Assembly: GCA_003577145.1 (NCBI GenBank)
Contig: QEUP01000021.1
Location: 1 to 56,687, forward strand
Source: Acidobacteriota bacterium
GTDB taxonomy: Bacteria > Actinomycetota > Acidimicrobiia > Acidimicrobiales > Microtrichaceae
Direction of reading: 5' to 3'
Length of the DNA stretch: 56,687 bases
Below, piece after piece: positions 8,000 through 16,370 of this stretch (the stretch's first letter is position 1; every line of letters starts with the position of its first letter). The notes below the pieces were generated by a model, which saw nothing but the letters and a program-made list of their open reading frames with translations, did not search any database and had not been told where the DNA came from. The translations under genes and the position numbers were made by a program.

Positions 8000-10900
8000 T
8001 CACAGGTCGCCGCGGTGGAGGTAGACCCGTTCGACTTCCTCGAAGGAGTCAGCCACCTCGGATGCGGCACCTCGCATGACGATCTCACCTCGCTGCATGA
8101 CATACACCCGGTCGGCCACGTCGAGCACGGCCCGGCCGTGCTGCTCCACCAGGAGCACACCGAGACCACGGTCCGCCGAATCCCTCAAGGAGCGCAGCAG
8201 TCGCATGACCACCATCGGCGCCAGTCCGAGCGAGAGCTCGTCGGCCAGCAGCAGGCGGGGCTCGGCTGCCAGAGCACGGGCCAACGTGAGGATCTGCTGC
8301 TCACCGCCCGAGCACAGCCCGGCCCGGCGTCCCAGCAGGGGCTCCAGCTCGGGGAACAGCTCCAGAGCCGTGTCGCGCCGGCCCTGTCCGAGACGGAGGT
8401 TGGCCCCGACCGTGAGCGCGGAGATGACCGCGCGCTCCTCGGGCACGTAGGAGAGCCCCTGACGCGCCCGACGGTGCAGCGGTGTGGGCTTGTCCCTGCC
8501 CAGCCAGCAGACCCGGCCCGTCATGGGCGTGAGCTCACCGGCGAGTGCCAGCAGCGTCGTGCTCTTGCCGGCACCGTTGGGACCGAGCAGCACGACGACC
8601 TCACCGGTGCGGACCTCGAGATCGACACCTCTGACCGCAGCCAGCTCGCCGTAACCCGCGGAGAGGTCCATGGCGCTGATGAGCGGGCCCGACCCGTCAC
8701 CGGCAGGCGGTCCCACCCGGACGGGAACCGCTGCCTCTCCCTTCACGATGGGTGCGCCCAGGTAGGCCTCGCGGACCGTTTCGTTGCACTGGATCTCCGC
8801 GGGGCTCCCCTCGGCGATGCCGGCACCGGCGTCGAGCACGACCACCCGGTCGCAGATGTCGAAGACGAGGGCAGTGTCGTGCTCGACCAGCAGGACGGCC
8901 AGCCCCCACTCGTGCGCGAGGCGGCCGAGTATCGCCCCCAGCTCGGCTGTCTCCCGGCTGTCGAGGCCCGCGGCGGGCTCGTCGAGCAGCACGACCGACG
9001 GTTCCGCAGCGAGAGCTCTGGCAATCGCTACCAGACGTCGCTGCCCGTAGGGCAGCTCACTCGGTCTCCGGTCGAGGACGCCTTCCAAGCCCAGATCCCG
9101 TGCCGCCGCGACCGCCCGCGGACTGAGGCTCGACCGGCGCGGCACGACCAGGTCGCTCAGGTACGCCAGGGGGTCCTTGCGATCGCAGGCAGCCCGCAGG
9201 TTGTCCCGCACCGTCATGCTGTCGAACAGCTCGAGGCCCTGGAAGGACCGCCCGATACCGGCCGAAGCCCGCCTGCGGGGGCCCCAGCGGTCGATCGTGC
9301 GCCCGTCGAGGGTGACGGCTCCGGCGCTGCACCTGACGAAGCCCGTCAGCGCGTCGATCAGGGTGGTCTTGCCGGCGCCGTTGGGGCCGATCAGGCCGAC
9401 TATCTCCCCCGGCCGCAGCTCCAGCGAGACGTCGTGCACCGCTTCGACACCGCCGAAGCGAACCGTCACCCCTTCGGCAGACAACGTTGCCGGTCGTACC
9501 GGATCTGGAACCGGATCCCGAGGCAGTTCCTCCCCGCGGCGACCCCTCCGGAGTCGAGGCCATCTCCTGGTGATTCGCGCGGGCAGGCACAGGCTCACCA
9601 ACCCGTCGGGCACCACAACCAGCACGATGAGAAGGATGAGCCCGAGCCCGGCGAGGACCATGAGGTCGTTGTCGAGGACGCCGCCGAGCATCGAAGGTAT
9701 GAGGTTCCCGGGTGCGACACTGGCACCGACGAGTGCCCCCGCCACGTAGCCCACTCCACCGATGACCGCATAGACGACGCTGTAGATGGAATCGAACACC
9801 GAGAAGGTGGGGAAGAACGTCACCGTCGGCCGGCGGTACGCCAGGAGGATCCCGCCGACGGCGGCTATGGCCGAGGCCAGGCCGAAGGCGTAGAGCTTGG
9901 CGCCGAAGACGCTGATCCCGAGAGCGGCGGCGGCTCGCTCGTTGGTGCGGACGGCGATCAGGCGACGACCCGCCCGGCCGCGGCGCAGGTTCGCCACCAC
10001 CAGAGCGCACGCGACGAACAGGCCAAGGCCCAGCAAGGCATAGCGCTCCGGGTGGGTGAAGCTGTCGAAGTCGACGCCGAAGAGGCGCGGCGGCCCGATC
10101 CTCGTGCCGGTGATGCCGCCTGTACGGGAGGCGTTGGCCAGGATCATGCTCTCGAGGACCAGTGCTAGGCCCAGGGTTGCCACTGCGAGGTTCACCCCCC
10201 TGGTTCGCAGGGCGGGCAGACCGACGAGCAGGCCGATGGGGACGGCAACGGCTATGCCGAGGAGGAACGCCGGCTCGAAGCCGAGGTCGTAGTTGACGAT
10301 CGAGCGCGCGGCCACCCACGCCCCCATCCCGGCCAGCGACCACTGGGCGAGCGACAACTGCCCGGTGTAGCCGGTCACCACAACGAGCGAGAGGAGCACG
10401 ATCGCCAGGGCAAAGGTCGTCGTGGCCGCATCGACCGCGCTGTCGGACAGCACCAGCGCCAACAGCAGGGCAGCCGCTATGACCGCCGGGACGACCAGGG
10501 CGGGGCGGATCATCCCTGCACCGACCTCCGGCGGGCGTTGGGAGGCCTCGTCACGCAAAGGGAGGGCCCTCCCGCGGATCACCAGCACGGCAACGATCAC
10601 GATGAACGGAACCGACCGTGCCCACCCGTCGAGGGCCACGTCGAAGTTGATCTGGGCGAAGGCGATCTCGGATTCGAGTATCCCGATCAGGAGGCCACCC
10701 GCGAAGGTGAGAGGGAAGGAGCGGAACTGCCCTACGAGGGCCGCGGCCAGCGCGGGAACGACGAGAAGAGTCAGGCCGATGACGTCGAGGCCGGTGAGGT
10801 TGACGATGAGGATCGCGGCCAGGACCCCCAGCGCACCTCCGAGCGCCCAATTGACCGTGGCGATCAGATCGGGGGAGATCCCCTGTGCCGCGGTGACCCG

Positions 10901-11425
10901 CCGGCTCTCGGCCACCGCGGTGGTGGCCAGCCCGAAACGGGCCAGCCTGTACACGACTCCGAGCAGGACCGTGAGCCCGGCGCCGATACCCAGCAGGATC
11001 AACCTGTCCTCGCCTATGGTGACATCCCCCCACAGCGTGACTCCCCGGACGGGCAACAGCTTGGACACCAACTGGGCCAGGTCGCCCCAACGGTTCTGCC
11101 CCACACCGAGCAGGAGGGTGAGCAGGCCCAGCGTCGCCACCAGGCGCGACAGCGCAGGGGCGCTGCGGAGCGGGCGCATCACCAGCAGATGGGTGGCCGC
11201 ACCGATGACGGCACCCGCCGCCAGGGCCTCGGCGAACGCCAGCGGCGTCGCCATGCCGGCCTCGCGCGCGTTGTAGAAGATGAACGCCCCGACCATGCCG
11301 ACCGCGCCCTGGGCGAAGTTGACCACTCCCGATCCGCGATAGACCAGGACGATGCCCAGTGCAGCGAGTCCGTAGACGGCACCCGCCCCCAGACCCAGAA
11401 CCGCGAACCGCAAGAACTCGCTCAT
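8000..11425 (-). CDS. four-domain LivH-LivM-LivG-LivF fusion ABC importer
   Basis: One uninterrupted frame encodes both permeases and both ATPases of a hydrophobic/branched-chain-amino-acid-type (HAAT) importer. Numbering from the TTG at 11440 (ATG at 11425 preferred, adding five residues): LivH-like membrane domain about 6-295, LivM-like membrane domain about 310-620 with the GLPALRTRG signature, LivG-like ATPase about 650-895 (Walker A GPNGAGKT 685-692, signature ELPYGQRR 795-802, Walker B near 816-822, H-loop 854), and LivF-like ATPase about 918-1146 (Walker A 953-960, CSGGEQQ signature 1043-1049, LLLADE 1063-1068, H1101). These four are normally separate genes. No substrate-binding protein is adjacent; the one at 33977 carries the same operator. 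The substrate may be a carboxylate or amide rather than an amino acid. Confidence 0.9.
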   Translation of the reverse strand: MSEFLRFAVLGLGAGAVYGLAALGIVLVYRGSGVVNFAQGAVGMVGAFIFYNAREAGMATPLAFAEALAAGAVIGAATHLLVMRPLRSAPALSRLVATLGLLTLLLGVGQNRWGDLAQLVSKLLPVRGVTLWGDVTIGEDRLILLGIGAGLTVLLGVVYRLARFGLATTAVAESRRVTAAQGISPDLIATVNWALGGALGVLAAILIVNLTGLDVIGLTLLVVPALAAALVGQFRSFPLTFAGGLLIGILESEIAFAQINFDVALDGWARSVPFIVIVAVLVIRGRALPLRDEASQRPPEVGAGMIRPALVVPAVIAAALLLALVLSDSAVDAATTTFALAIVLLSLVVVTGYTGQLSLAQWSLAGMGAWVAARSIVNYDLGFEPAFLLGIAVAVPIGLLVGLPALRTRGVNLAVATLGLALVLESMILANASRTGGITGTRIGPPRLFGVDFDSFTHPERYALLGLGLFVACALVVANLRRGRAGRRLIAVRTNERAAAALGISVFGAKLYAFGLASAIAAVGGILLAYRRPTVTFFPTFSVFDSIYSVVYAVIGGVGYVAGALVGASVAPGNLIPSMLGGVLDNDLMVLAGLGLILLIVLVVVPDGLVSLCLPARITRRWPRLRRGRRGEELPRDPVPDPVRPATLSAEGVTVRFGGVEAVHDVSLELRPGEIVGLIGPNGAGKTTLIDALTGFVRCSAGAVTLDGRTIDRWGPRRRASAGIGRSFQGLELFDSMTVRDNLRAACDRKDPLAYLSDLVVPRRSSLSPRAVAAARDLGLEGVLDRRPSELPYGQRRLVAIARALAAEPSVVLLDEPAAGLDSRETAELGAILGRLAHEWGLAVLLVEHDTALVFDICDRVVVLDAGAGIAEGSPAEIQCNETVREAYLGAPIVKGEAAVPVRVGPPAGDGSGPLISAMDLSAGYGELAAVRGVDLEVRTGEVVVLLGPNGAGKSTTLLALAGELTPMTGRVCWLGRDKPTPLHRRARQGLSYVPEERAVISALTVGANLRLGQGRRDTALELFPELEPLLGRRAGLCSGGEQQILTLARALAAEPRLLLADELSLGLAPMVVMRLLRSLRDSADRGLGVLLVEQHGRAVLDVADRVYVMQRGEIVMRGAASEVADSFEEVERVYLHRGDL

Positions 11426-11505
11426 GGCACCCCCGACCAAGGTTGTGCGGTACCCACGCGATGGGACCCGAGCCGGCTCACGATTCCGACTGCGGGGACC
11501 CGAGA

Positions 11506-11523
11506 AGTTAGCCTTGGTTCACA
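11506..11523. promoter_or_regulatory. 18-bp regulon operator (copy 2), TetR/transporter intergenic region
   Basis: AGTTAGC-CTTG-GTTCACA reads on the minus strand as TGTGAAC-CAAG-GCTAACT: a perfect left arm and a right arm with two differences from GTTAACA. It lies between the divergent transporter gene and the TetR gene, 44 bp upstream of the TetR ATG, as expected for autoregulation plus control of the importer. Confidence 0.7.
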
Positions 11524-11567
11524 TTAACGAAACACGACCGTTTCCCGGCGATCTGCGAGCACACACC

Positions 11568-12161
11568 ATGGCCGAGCCGGCAACTGACACGACAGGGGGC
11601 GATCGCCGCAACCGCCGCGCCCTCATCCTCGACGCCGCGATCGAGTTGTTCCGCCGGCACGGCTTCGAGGCCACGGGCATAGACGACATCGGCGCGGCCG
11701 CAGGGATAAGCGGGCCCGGCGTGTACCGCCACTTCGAGGGCAAGCAGGACATCCTCGATGCTGCCGTCGGGTACGGGAGCGAGCGGCTACTCGTCCACTC
11801 GGAGGAGATCCTCGGGGCCGAGCGAGCTCCCCGGGACACCCTGGACGCGCTCGTGCGAAGCATGGTCAGCGACGTCCTGGATGAGCCTGCTCTGGTCACA
11901 GTGCTTCTGAGAGAACGCCGCAACCTCAGCGAGCGCGGCAGGCAGGCGTGGGACCGCGCACTGCAGACCTTCCTCGCTGAATGGGTCGAGGCGCTGCGTA
12001 GGCTGATGCCCGACGTCGATGAGGCGGCGGCACGGACCAGGATCTGGGTCGCCATGGGAATGGTGCTTTCGGCTGCACAGTACGACTCGGAAGTCGACCG
12101 GGATGACATGGCGGAGCTCTTGCAGCAGATGCTGCTCGGGGCTCTCACGGCCGGGGGTTGA
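11568..12161 (+). CDS. TetR-family repressor, candidate master of the regulon
   Basis: A 197-residue TetR/AcrR regulator. The N-terminal helix-turn-helix is about residues 17-62 (ALILDAAIELFRRHGF, then GISGPGVYRHFEGK). The C-terminal ligand-binding domain is divergent, as is normal for the family. The frame is open upstream to 11424, but ATG at 11568 gives the standard N-terminus and leaves the palindrome at 11506-11523 in the promoter. TetR proteins bind short palindromes as dimers and release them on ligand binding, often an acyl-CoA in catabolic islands. It is the only regulator inside the island, which makes it the best candidate to bind the repeated 18-bp site. Direct binding is inference. 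Confidence 0.9.
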   Translation: MAEPATDTTGGDRRNRRALILDAAIELFRRHGFEATGIDDIGAAAGISGPGVYRHFEGKQDILDAAVGYGSERLLVHSEEILGAERAPRDTLDALVRSMVSDVLDEPALVTVLLRERRNLSERGRQAWDRALQTFLAEWVEALRRLMPDVDEAAARTRIWVAMGMVLSAAQYDSEVDRDDMAELLQQMLLGALTAGG

Positions 12162-12200
12162 TGCTCGGCCCAGCGCCGGCCCCATGCTCCCTGCGCGTCC

Positions 12201-12229
12201 TTGTCCGACCTGTGAACCGTCGTTAATAT
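12201..12229 (+). promoter_or_regulatory. leaderless promoter overlapping regulon operator (copy 3)
   Basis: TTGTCC at 12201-12206 and TAATAT at 12224-12229 are separated by 17 bp, and the GTG start follows 7 nt later at 12237, so transcription probably begins at the start codon. The operator TGTGAAC-CGTC-GTTAATA spans 12211-12228 and covers the spacer and the -10, so a bound repressor would block polymerase. Confidence 0.75.
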
Positions 12230-12236
12230 CCCCGCG

Positions 12237-13688
12237 GTGGCCGACGACCTCGCGTTGCTCGATGCGACCGGGCAGGCAGATCTGGTGGCATCCGGCTCAT
12301 GTCAGCCTGCGGACCTGGTCGACGCAGCGATACGACGGATAGAGCGGCTCGACGGCGAGCTGAACTCGGTGATCGCCGAGCGCTTCCAGCAAGCGAGCGA
12401 CGAAGCGCTCTCGGCGCAGCTTCCCAGCGGGCCTTTTCGAGGTGTGCCGATCCTTGTGAAGGATCTCGGCGCCGGCCAGATCGACGGCCTCGCGTACCAT
12501 CGGGGCAACCGGGCGTTGAAGGAGGCCGGTTACCGGCAGAAGGGCGACTCCTGGCTGGTGCAGCGCCTGAAGCGGGCCGGCTTCGTGATCTGCGGCAAGA
12601 CCAACGTCCCCGAGCTCGGCTTCTCCTGCACCACCGAGCCCGTCGCCTACCCCTCCACCCGCAACCCGTGGGATACCATGCGCAGCCCAGCCGGCTCCAG
12701 CGGGGGGTCAGCCGCGGCTGTAGCCGCCGGGCTGGTGCCGGTAGCCACGGCCAGCGACGGCGGGGGTTCGATCCGCATGCCGGCAAGCGTGTGCGGCCTG
12801 GTCGGCCTGAAACCGTCTCGAGGGCGGGTCTCGTCCGGCCCTTTCATCGGAGAAGCGGGGGGTGGTCGCGCAGTCGAGCACGTCGTGACGAGGACGGTGC
12901 GGGATTGCGCCGCCTTGTTGGACGTCCTCGCCGGCGAGGAGGCGGGCGACCCGATCGTCGCTCCGCCCCCGCTGAGGCCCTTCCGCCAGGAGGTCGGTGC
13001 AGACCCCGGGAGGCTGAAGGTGGGGATGATCATCGATGCCTTGGTACCTTTCGGCGGGCCCGACCCCGACGTGGTCGACACGACCAGTGCGGTTTGCCAT
13101 CAGCTCGCTGAGATGGGACATCACATCGAGGCGGCGTGCCCGGTCGCACTCACATCCGGCGACGAGCGTGCCCTGTCCGTCATCACCATCCACGCCGCGA
13201 CGATCGCTGCCTCGGCTGATGTCATCGCCGGCCAGGTCGGACGCGAGGTGGGTCCCGACGACTTCGAGCCCAGGACCTGGGAGCAGATCGCGCTGGGACG
13301 GTCAATCACCGGCACCCAGCTCGCCGGCGCGCGCGAACAGGTGATCGCTTGGTCGAGAGACATGGCAAGGTGGTGGGCCGGCGGGTTCGACCTGCTGGTA
13401 ACGCCGACCGTCGGCACGCCGGCTGCTCCTCTCGGCCGGCTGCAGTTCTCCGAGGGAGACCGTGACGGATCGATGGCGCGCGTGCTGCGGTTCAACCAGT
13501 ACGCTCCCGCGTTCAACTGGACCGGTCAGCCGGCCATCTCGTTACCACTGGGCGAAAGCGGCGAGGGGCTGCCGATCGGCGTACAGATCGTCGCCGCCTA
13601 CGGCCGTGAGGATCTGCTGATCCGCATCGCCTCTCAGCTCGAAGTCGCCAGGCCCTGGTCGGCGAGGCGCCCGGGAATCCACGCGTGA
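12237..13688 (+). CDS. amidase signature-family hydrolase
   Basis: A 483-residue amidase signature enzyme with its Lys-Ser-Ser triad visible: Lys75 in ILVKDLG, cis-Ser154 in AGSSGGS and nucleophile Ser178 in DGGGSIR, with the 24-residue serine spacing typical of the family. It would hydrolyse an amide (or ester) to a free acid, which could then be activated by the ligase at 3788. The start is a GTG directly downstream of a promoter/operator, with no Shine-Dalgarno sequence, consistent with a leaderless message. A second amidase with the same triad (17540-18952) belongs to the same regulon. Confidence 0.9.
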   Translation: MADDLALLDATGQADLVASGSCQPADLVDAAIRRIERLDGELNSVIAERFQQASDEALSAQLPSGPFRGVPILVKDLGAGQIDGLAYHRGNRALKEAGYRQKGDSWLVQRLKRAGFVICGKTNVPELGFSCTTEPVAYPSTRNPWDTMRSPAGSSGGSAAAVAAGLVPVATASDGGGSIRMPASVCGLVGLKPSRGRVSSGPFIGEAGGGRAVEHVVTRTVRDCAALLDVLAGEEAGDPIVAPPPLRPFRQEVGADPGRLKVGMIIDALVPFGGPDPDVVDTTSAVCHQLAEMGHHIEAACPVALTSGDERALSVITIHAATIAASADVIAGQVGREVGPDDFEPRTWEQIALGRSITGTQLAGAREQVIAWSRDMARWWAGGFDLLVTPTVGTPAAPLGRLQFSEGDRDGSMARVLRFNQYAPAFNWTGQPAISLPLGESGEGLPIGVQIVAAYGREDLLIRIASQLEVARPWSARRPGIHA

Positions 13689-13825
13689 TGGCAACTACGC
13701 GACATCCGGGCGTGATCGTGTCCGAGCAGCACCGCGGCGAACCCGTGGACTGGGCCGAAACCCGGCTCTGCAGACGCCGACCCTGGAGGGCCTGGCCCCC
13801 AGGGACATCCCCGCCCTCGTCGTGA
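13688..13825 (+). pseudogene. short remnant between amidase and sulfatase-like gene
   Basis: A 45-codon frame opens at an ATG overlapping the amidase stop (TGATG) and begins [19 protein letters not shown]. After DWAET the sense appears to continue in another frame (LEGLAPRDIPALVVTEEPPQ), which ends at the TGA that overlaps the next start. This pattern suggests a frameshifted C-terminal fragment of a lost gene. I cannot name the family. Confidence 0.3.
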
Positions 13826-13841
13826 CGGAGGAGCCGCCGCA

Positions 13842-14600
13842 GTGACGACCGGAGCGAGAGACATCCTCGAGATCTCGAAGGGGGTCATCGACGGCACCGT
13901 GCCGGGCGATCTGGACCGGATCCACAACATCTCCCCGCTGATCCACGAGCTGCAACCTGGACTCGCGCTAGTCGAGGCATGGGCCCACGTCGTGGCGCTG
14001 GAGACCGACGACGGACTCGTGCTCTTCGACACGGGGGCCGCCTTCCTCGCCGACGCCATCCGTTCCGAGCTGCGGTCCTGGTCCGACGCACCCGTTCACA
14101 CCATCCGTGTGATCACGGGTGAACGTCTGCGTCGGCGGTTCCGCCCGCTGGGGTCGCCCGAGAACCGTCGACTGGAACTGTCGCTCGTTGATGATGCGGT
14201 CATAGCCGCCCACCAGATCCGGTCGACGGAGCCCGTCTACGACGAACCCGAGTTCGCTGTTCACAACGTCTGGCGCCAGTTCGGGGGTTGGTGGGACGGC
14301 AATCCCGCGCACCTGAGGCCGGCACCTGAGGCGGCTCTCGCATCCGAGATCGCCCGCCTCGCAGGCGGAGCCGACCGTCTGGCACAACGGGCCGCGCAGG
14401 TCGCCGATTCCGGCAACCTGCGCCTCGCCGCCCACCTGGCCGAGGACGCTGCACCGGCTGCTCCTGAAGACAGCGCGGTCCACGATGTCCGCAGCGAGGT
14501 CTTCGCGCGCCTGCGCGACGAAGCCCGCTCGCAGATGGCGAGGGGGATCTACGCATGGGCCGCTGGCGAGTCCGTCTCACAGGGCGCCAGCGACGACTGA
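13842..14600 (+). pseudogene. rearranged alkyl-sulfatase-like (metallo-beta-lactamase) gene, active site missing
   Basis: The frame (GTG start, 252 residues) is open, but it looks like two ends of an alkyl sulfatase-type metallo-beta-lactamase joined without the middle. Residues 1 to about 88 match the family N-terminus (HVVALETDDGLVLFDTG, then SWSDAPVHT). From about 128 it resumes with the C-terminal dimerisation domain (YDEPEFAVHNVWRQFGGWWDGNPAHL). The HxHxDH metal motif that should follow SDAPVHT is absent, as are some 150-190 residues. The minus strand of the intervening 120 bp (about 14106-14223) encodes GGYDRIINERQFQ, which resembles a conserved stretch of the missing middle, suggesting a small inversion plus deletions. 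Hydrolase activity is unlikely. It lies between regulon units. Confidence 0.6.
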
Positions 14601-14626
14601 GCCTGAGGGAGTGGATGGCACCAGGT

Positions 14627-14644
14627 TGTGAACCGCTGTTAACA
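14627..14644. promoter_or_regulatory. 18-bp regulon operator (copy 4)
   Basis: TGTGAACCGCTGTTAACA matches the consensus in both arms. TAACAT at 14640-14645 is a likely -10. The operator overlaps an upstream in-frame ATG at 14644, which argues that the acyl-CoA dehydrogenase really starts at 14689. Confidence 0.8.
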
Positions 14645-14688
14645 TGCTGTCCCACCCAGTCACCAACCGCGACCCGGGTGGAACGGAG

Positions 14689-15924
14689 ATGGAATTCACC
14701 GACACCGCCGAAGAGGCGGCCTTCAGAGCCGAATGCCGAGAGTGGCTCGAAGCCAACGCCGAGCGTCGACCCCGGACCTCGGGTGTCCTGAGCATTCTCG
14801 GCGAGGGGCTCGACGGCGGAGGCGAGCTGGCCCGCGCCCGCGATTGGCAGGCGAAGGCCGCCGCCGAAGGCTGGGCGGGGATCCACTGGCCCCCGGAGTA
14901 CGGAGGACGCGGGGCTTCGCTGATCGAGCAGGTGATCTGGGCCCAGGAGGCGGCTCGATTCGAGATACCCGACCACGTGTTCAGGATCGGCATCGCCATG
15001 GGGGGCCCCACCGTCATCGCCCACGGGTCCGACGACCAGAAGCGACGCTGGCTGCCACCGCTGCTCACCGGCGAGGAGATCTGGTGCCAGCTCTTCAGCG
15101 AGCCAGGAGCCGGGTCGGATCTGGCGTCGTTGCGCACAACCGCCGTGCGCGACGGCGACGCGTGGGTCGTGGACGGTCAGAAGGTCTGGTCATCGGGGGC
15201 GCACTACTCGAAGTGGGGGATGCTCGTCGCCAGGACGGACATGGATGCCCCCAAGCACTCTGGCATCACCTACTTCCTGCTCGAAATGAACTCGCCCGGA
15301 ATCGACATCAGACCACTCAAGCAGATGACCGGTGCGTCCCATTTCAGCGAGGTCTTCTTCGATGATGTCAGGCTTCCCGACACCGATCGGCTGGGCGGGG
15401 TCAACGAGGGTTGGAAGGTTGCGCAGACGACCCTGCTCAACGAACGGGCCGCGCTGGGGGAACTACTCGGGGGCCAGGCCCTGGCAGACGGACTCGTCGA
15501 TGTGGCGCGTCGCGCCGGCACCGACGGCCGCAGTGGCCTCTCCGACCCACGGGTCCGCCAGGAGATCGCCGAGGTCTACGCCAACTCGGAGATCCTGCGA
15601 TACCTCGGCCTGCGAATAGTCACTGCCATCTCGCGAGGCGGGATCCCCGGGGGTGAGGCGTCGGTCATCAAGATCGCCATGGCACGCCTGCTCAACCGTG
15701 CCGCCGGCCTCGGCGTGCGGCTCGGAGGGCCCTCGGGCCTCGCGGGTCCGAACGAGTGGTGGCACACCCTGCTGGCCGCTCCTGCGGTCCGGATTGCCGG
15801 CGGTTCCGACGAGATCCAGCGCAACATCATCGGCGAGCGCGTCCTGGGTCTGCCCAAAGAGCCCGGCAGCGACAGGGACACGCCCTTCAACGAGCTGCCG
15901 CACTCGGTAGGGTCCTTACGGTGA
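14689..15924 (+). CDS. acyl-CoA dehydrogenase (FadE-like)
   Basis: A 411-residue FAD-dependent acyl-CoA dehydrogenase that would introduce an alpha-beta double bond and pass electrons to ETF. Recognisable blocks are LFSEPGAGSDLAS (flavin/substrate loop), VDGQKVWSSGAHYSKWG, and GGSDEIQRNIIGERVLGLP at the C-terminus. The ATG at 14689 is preceded by ACGGAG and lies downstream of operator copy 4; an earlier in-frame ATG at 14644 falls inside the operator. It is the first gene of a tight operon with a DUF35 protein and a thiolase-like enzyme, with start/stop overlaps implying translational coupling. It may pair with the second dehydrogenase at 19783. Confidence 0.92.
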   Translation: MEFTDTAEEAAFRAECREWLEANAERRPRTSGVLSILGEGLDGGGELARARDWQAKAAAEGWAGIHWPPEYGGRGASLIEQVIWAQEAARFEIPDHVFRIGIAMGGPTVIAHGSDDQKRRWLPPLLTGEEIWCQLFSEPGAGSDLASLRTTAVRDGDAWVVDGQKVWSSGAHYSKWGMLVARTDMDAPKHSGITYFLLEMNSPGIDIRPLKQMTGASHFSEVFFDDVRLPDTDRLGGVNEGWKVAQTTLLNERAALGELLGGQALADGLVDVARRAGTDGRSGLSDPRVRQEIAEVYANSEILRYLGLRIVTAISRGGIPGGEASVIKIAMARLLNRAAGLGVRLGGPSGLAGPNEWWHTLLAAPAVRIAGGSDEIQRNIIGERVLGLPKEPGSDRDTPFNELPHSVGSLR

Positions 15925-16370
15925 CTCGACAGGTGGCGATAGCCGAAGGGCTGCTGTCTTGGGCATCCGGCGAGGCGCGGCTCATCGGCTCGCGCTGTGA
16001 GACGTGCGGGGTTGTCGTGTTCCCGTCGCAGCGGGGCTGCCCGGCCTGCACCGGCGAGGAGACCGAGGTGATCGAGCTCGGCACCCGCGGAACCCTGTGG
16101 ACCTTCACCACCCAGGGCTTCCTCCCCAAGTGGCCCTATGCGGGACCCGGGACCGACGAGGCCTTCGAGCCCTACGCAGTCGGCTACGTCGAGCTCCCCG
16201 GGCAGGTCAGGGTCGAGGCCCGCCTCGTCGAGGTCGAGGTGGACGATCTGCACATCGGCATGGACATGGAGCTGTGCGTGGTCCCGTTCATCACCGACGA
16301 CGGCGGTGACGAGGTCGTCGTACCCGCGTTCAGGCCCAGCGGTGCAAGCGTGGACGGGGCGAGCGCATGA
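15921..16370 (+). CDS. DUF35 zinc-ribbon/OB-fold protein
   Basis: A 149-residue protein with an N-terminal rubredoxin-like zinc ribbon (two CxxC pairs, in SRCETCG and GCPACTG) and a C-terminal OB-fold, the usual DUF35 layout. Stand-alone DUF35 proteins bind acyl-CoA-acting thiolase-like partners, as in the ChsH2-Ltp2 aldolase of steroid side-chain degradation. The GTG start overlaps the dehydrogenase stop (GTGA), and its own stop overlaps the next start (ATGA), so it is translationally coupled to both. The thiolase-like protein that follows is its probable partner. Confidence 0.85.
   Translation: MTRQVAIAEGLLSWASGEARLIGSRCETCGVVVFPSQRGCPACTGEETEVIELGTRGTLWTFTTQGFLPKWPYAGPGTDEAFEPYAVGYVELPGQVRVEARLVEVEVDDLHIGMDMELCVVPFITDDGGDEVVVPAFRPSGASVDGASA

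Noticed and set aside
7448-10168. A 906-codon plus-strand open frame opposite the importer gene
   Set aside because: It is antisense to the four-domain importer, shows no domain motifs and is Arg/Gly/Asp-biased, as GC-rich antisense frames are. The minus-strand frame has clear ABC motifs.
12211-12228. KstR-type cholesterol regulator site
   Set aside because: The palindrome arms and spacing do not match the KstR or KstR2 motifs as I know them, and no sterol ring-degradation genes are present.
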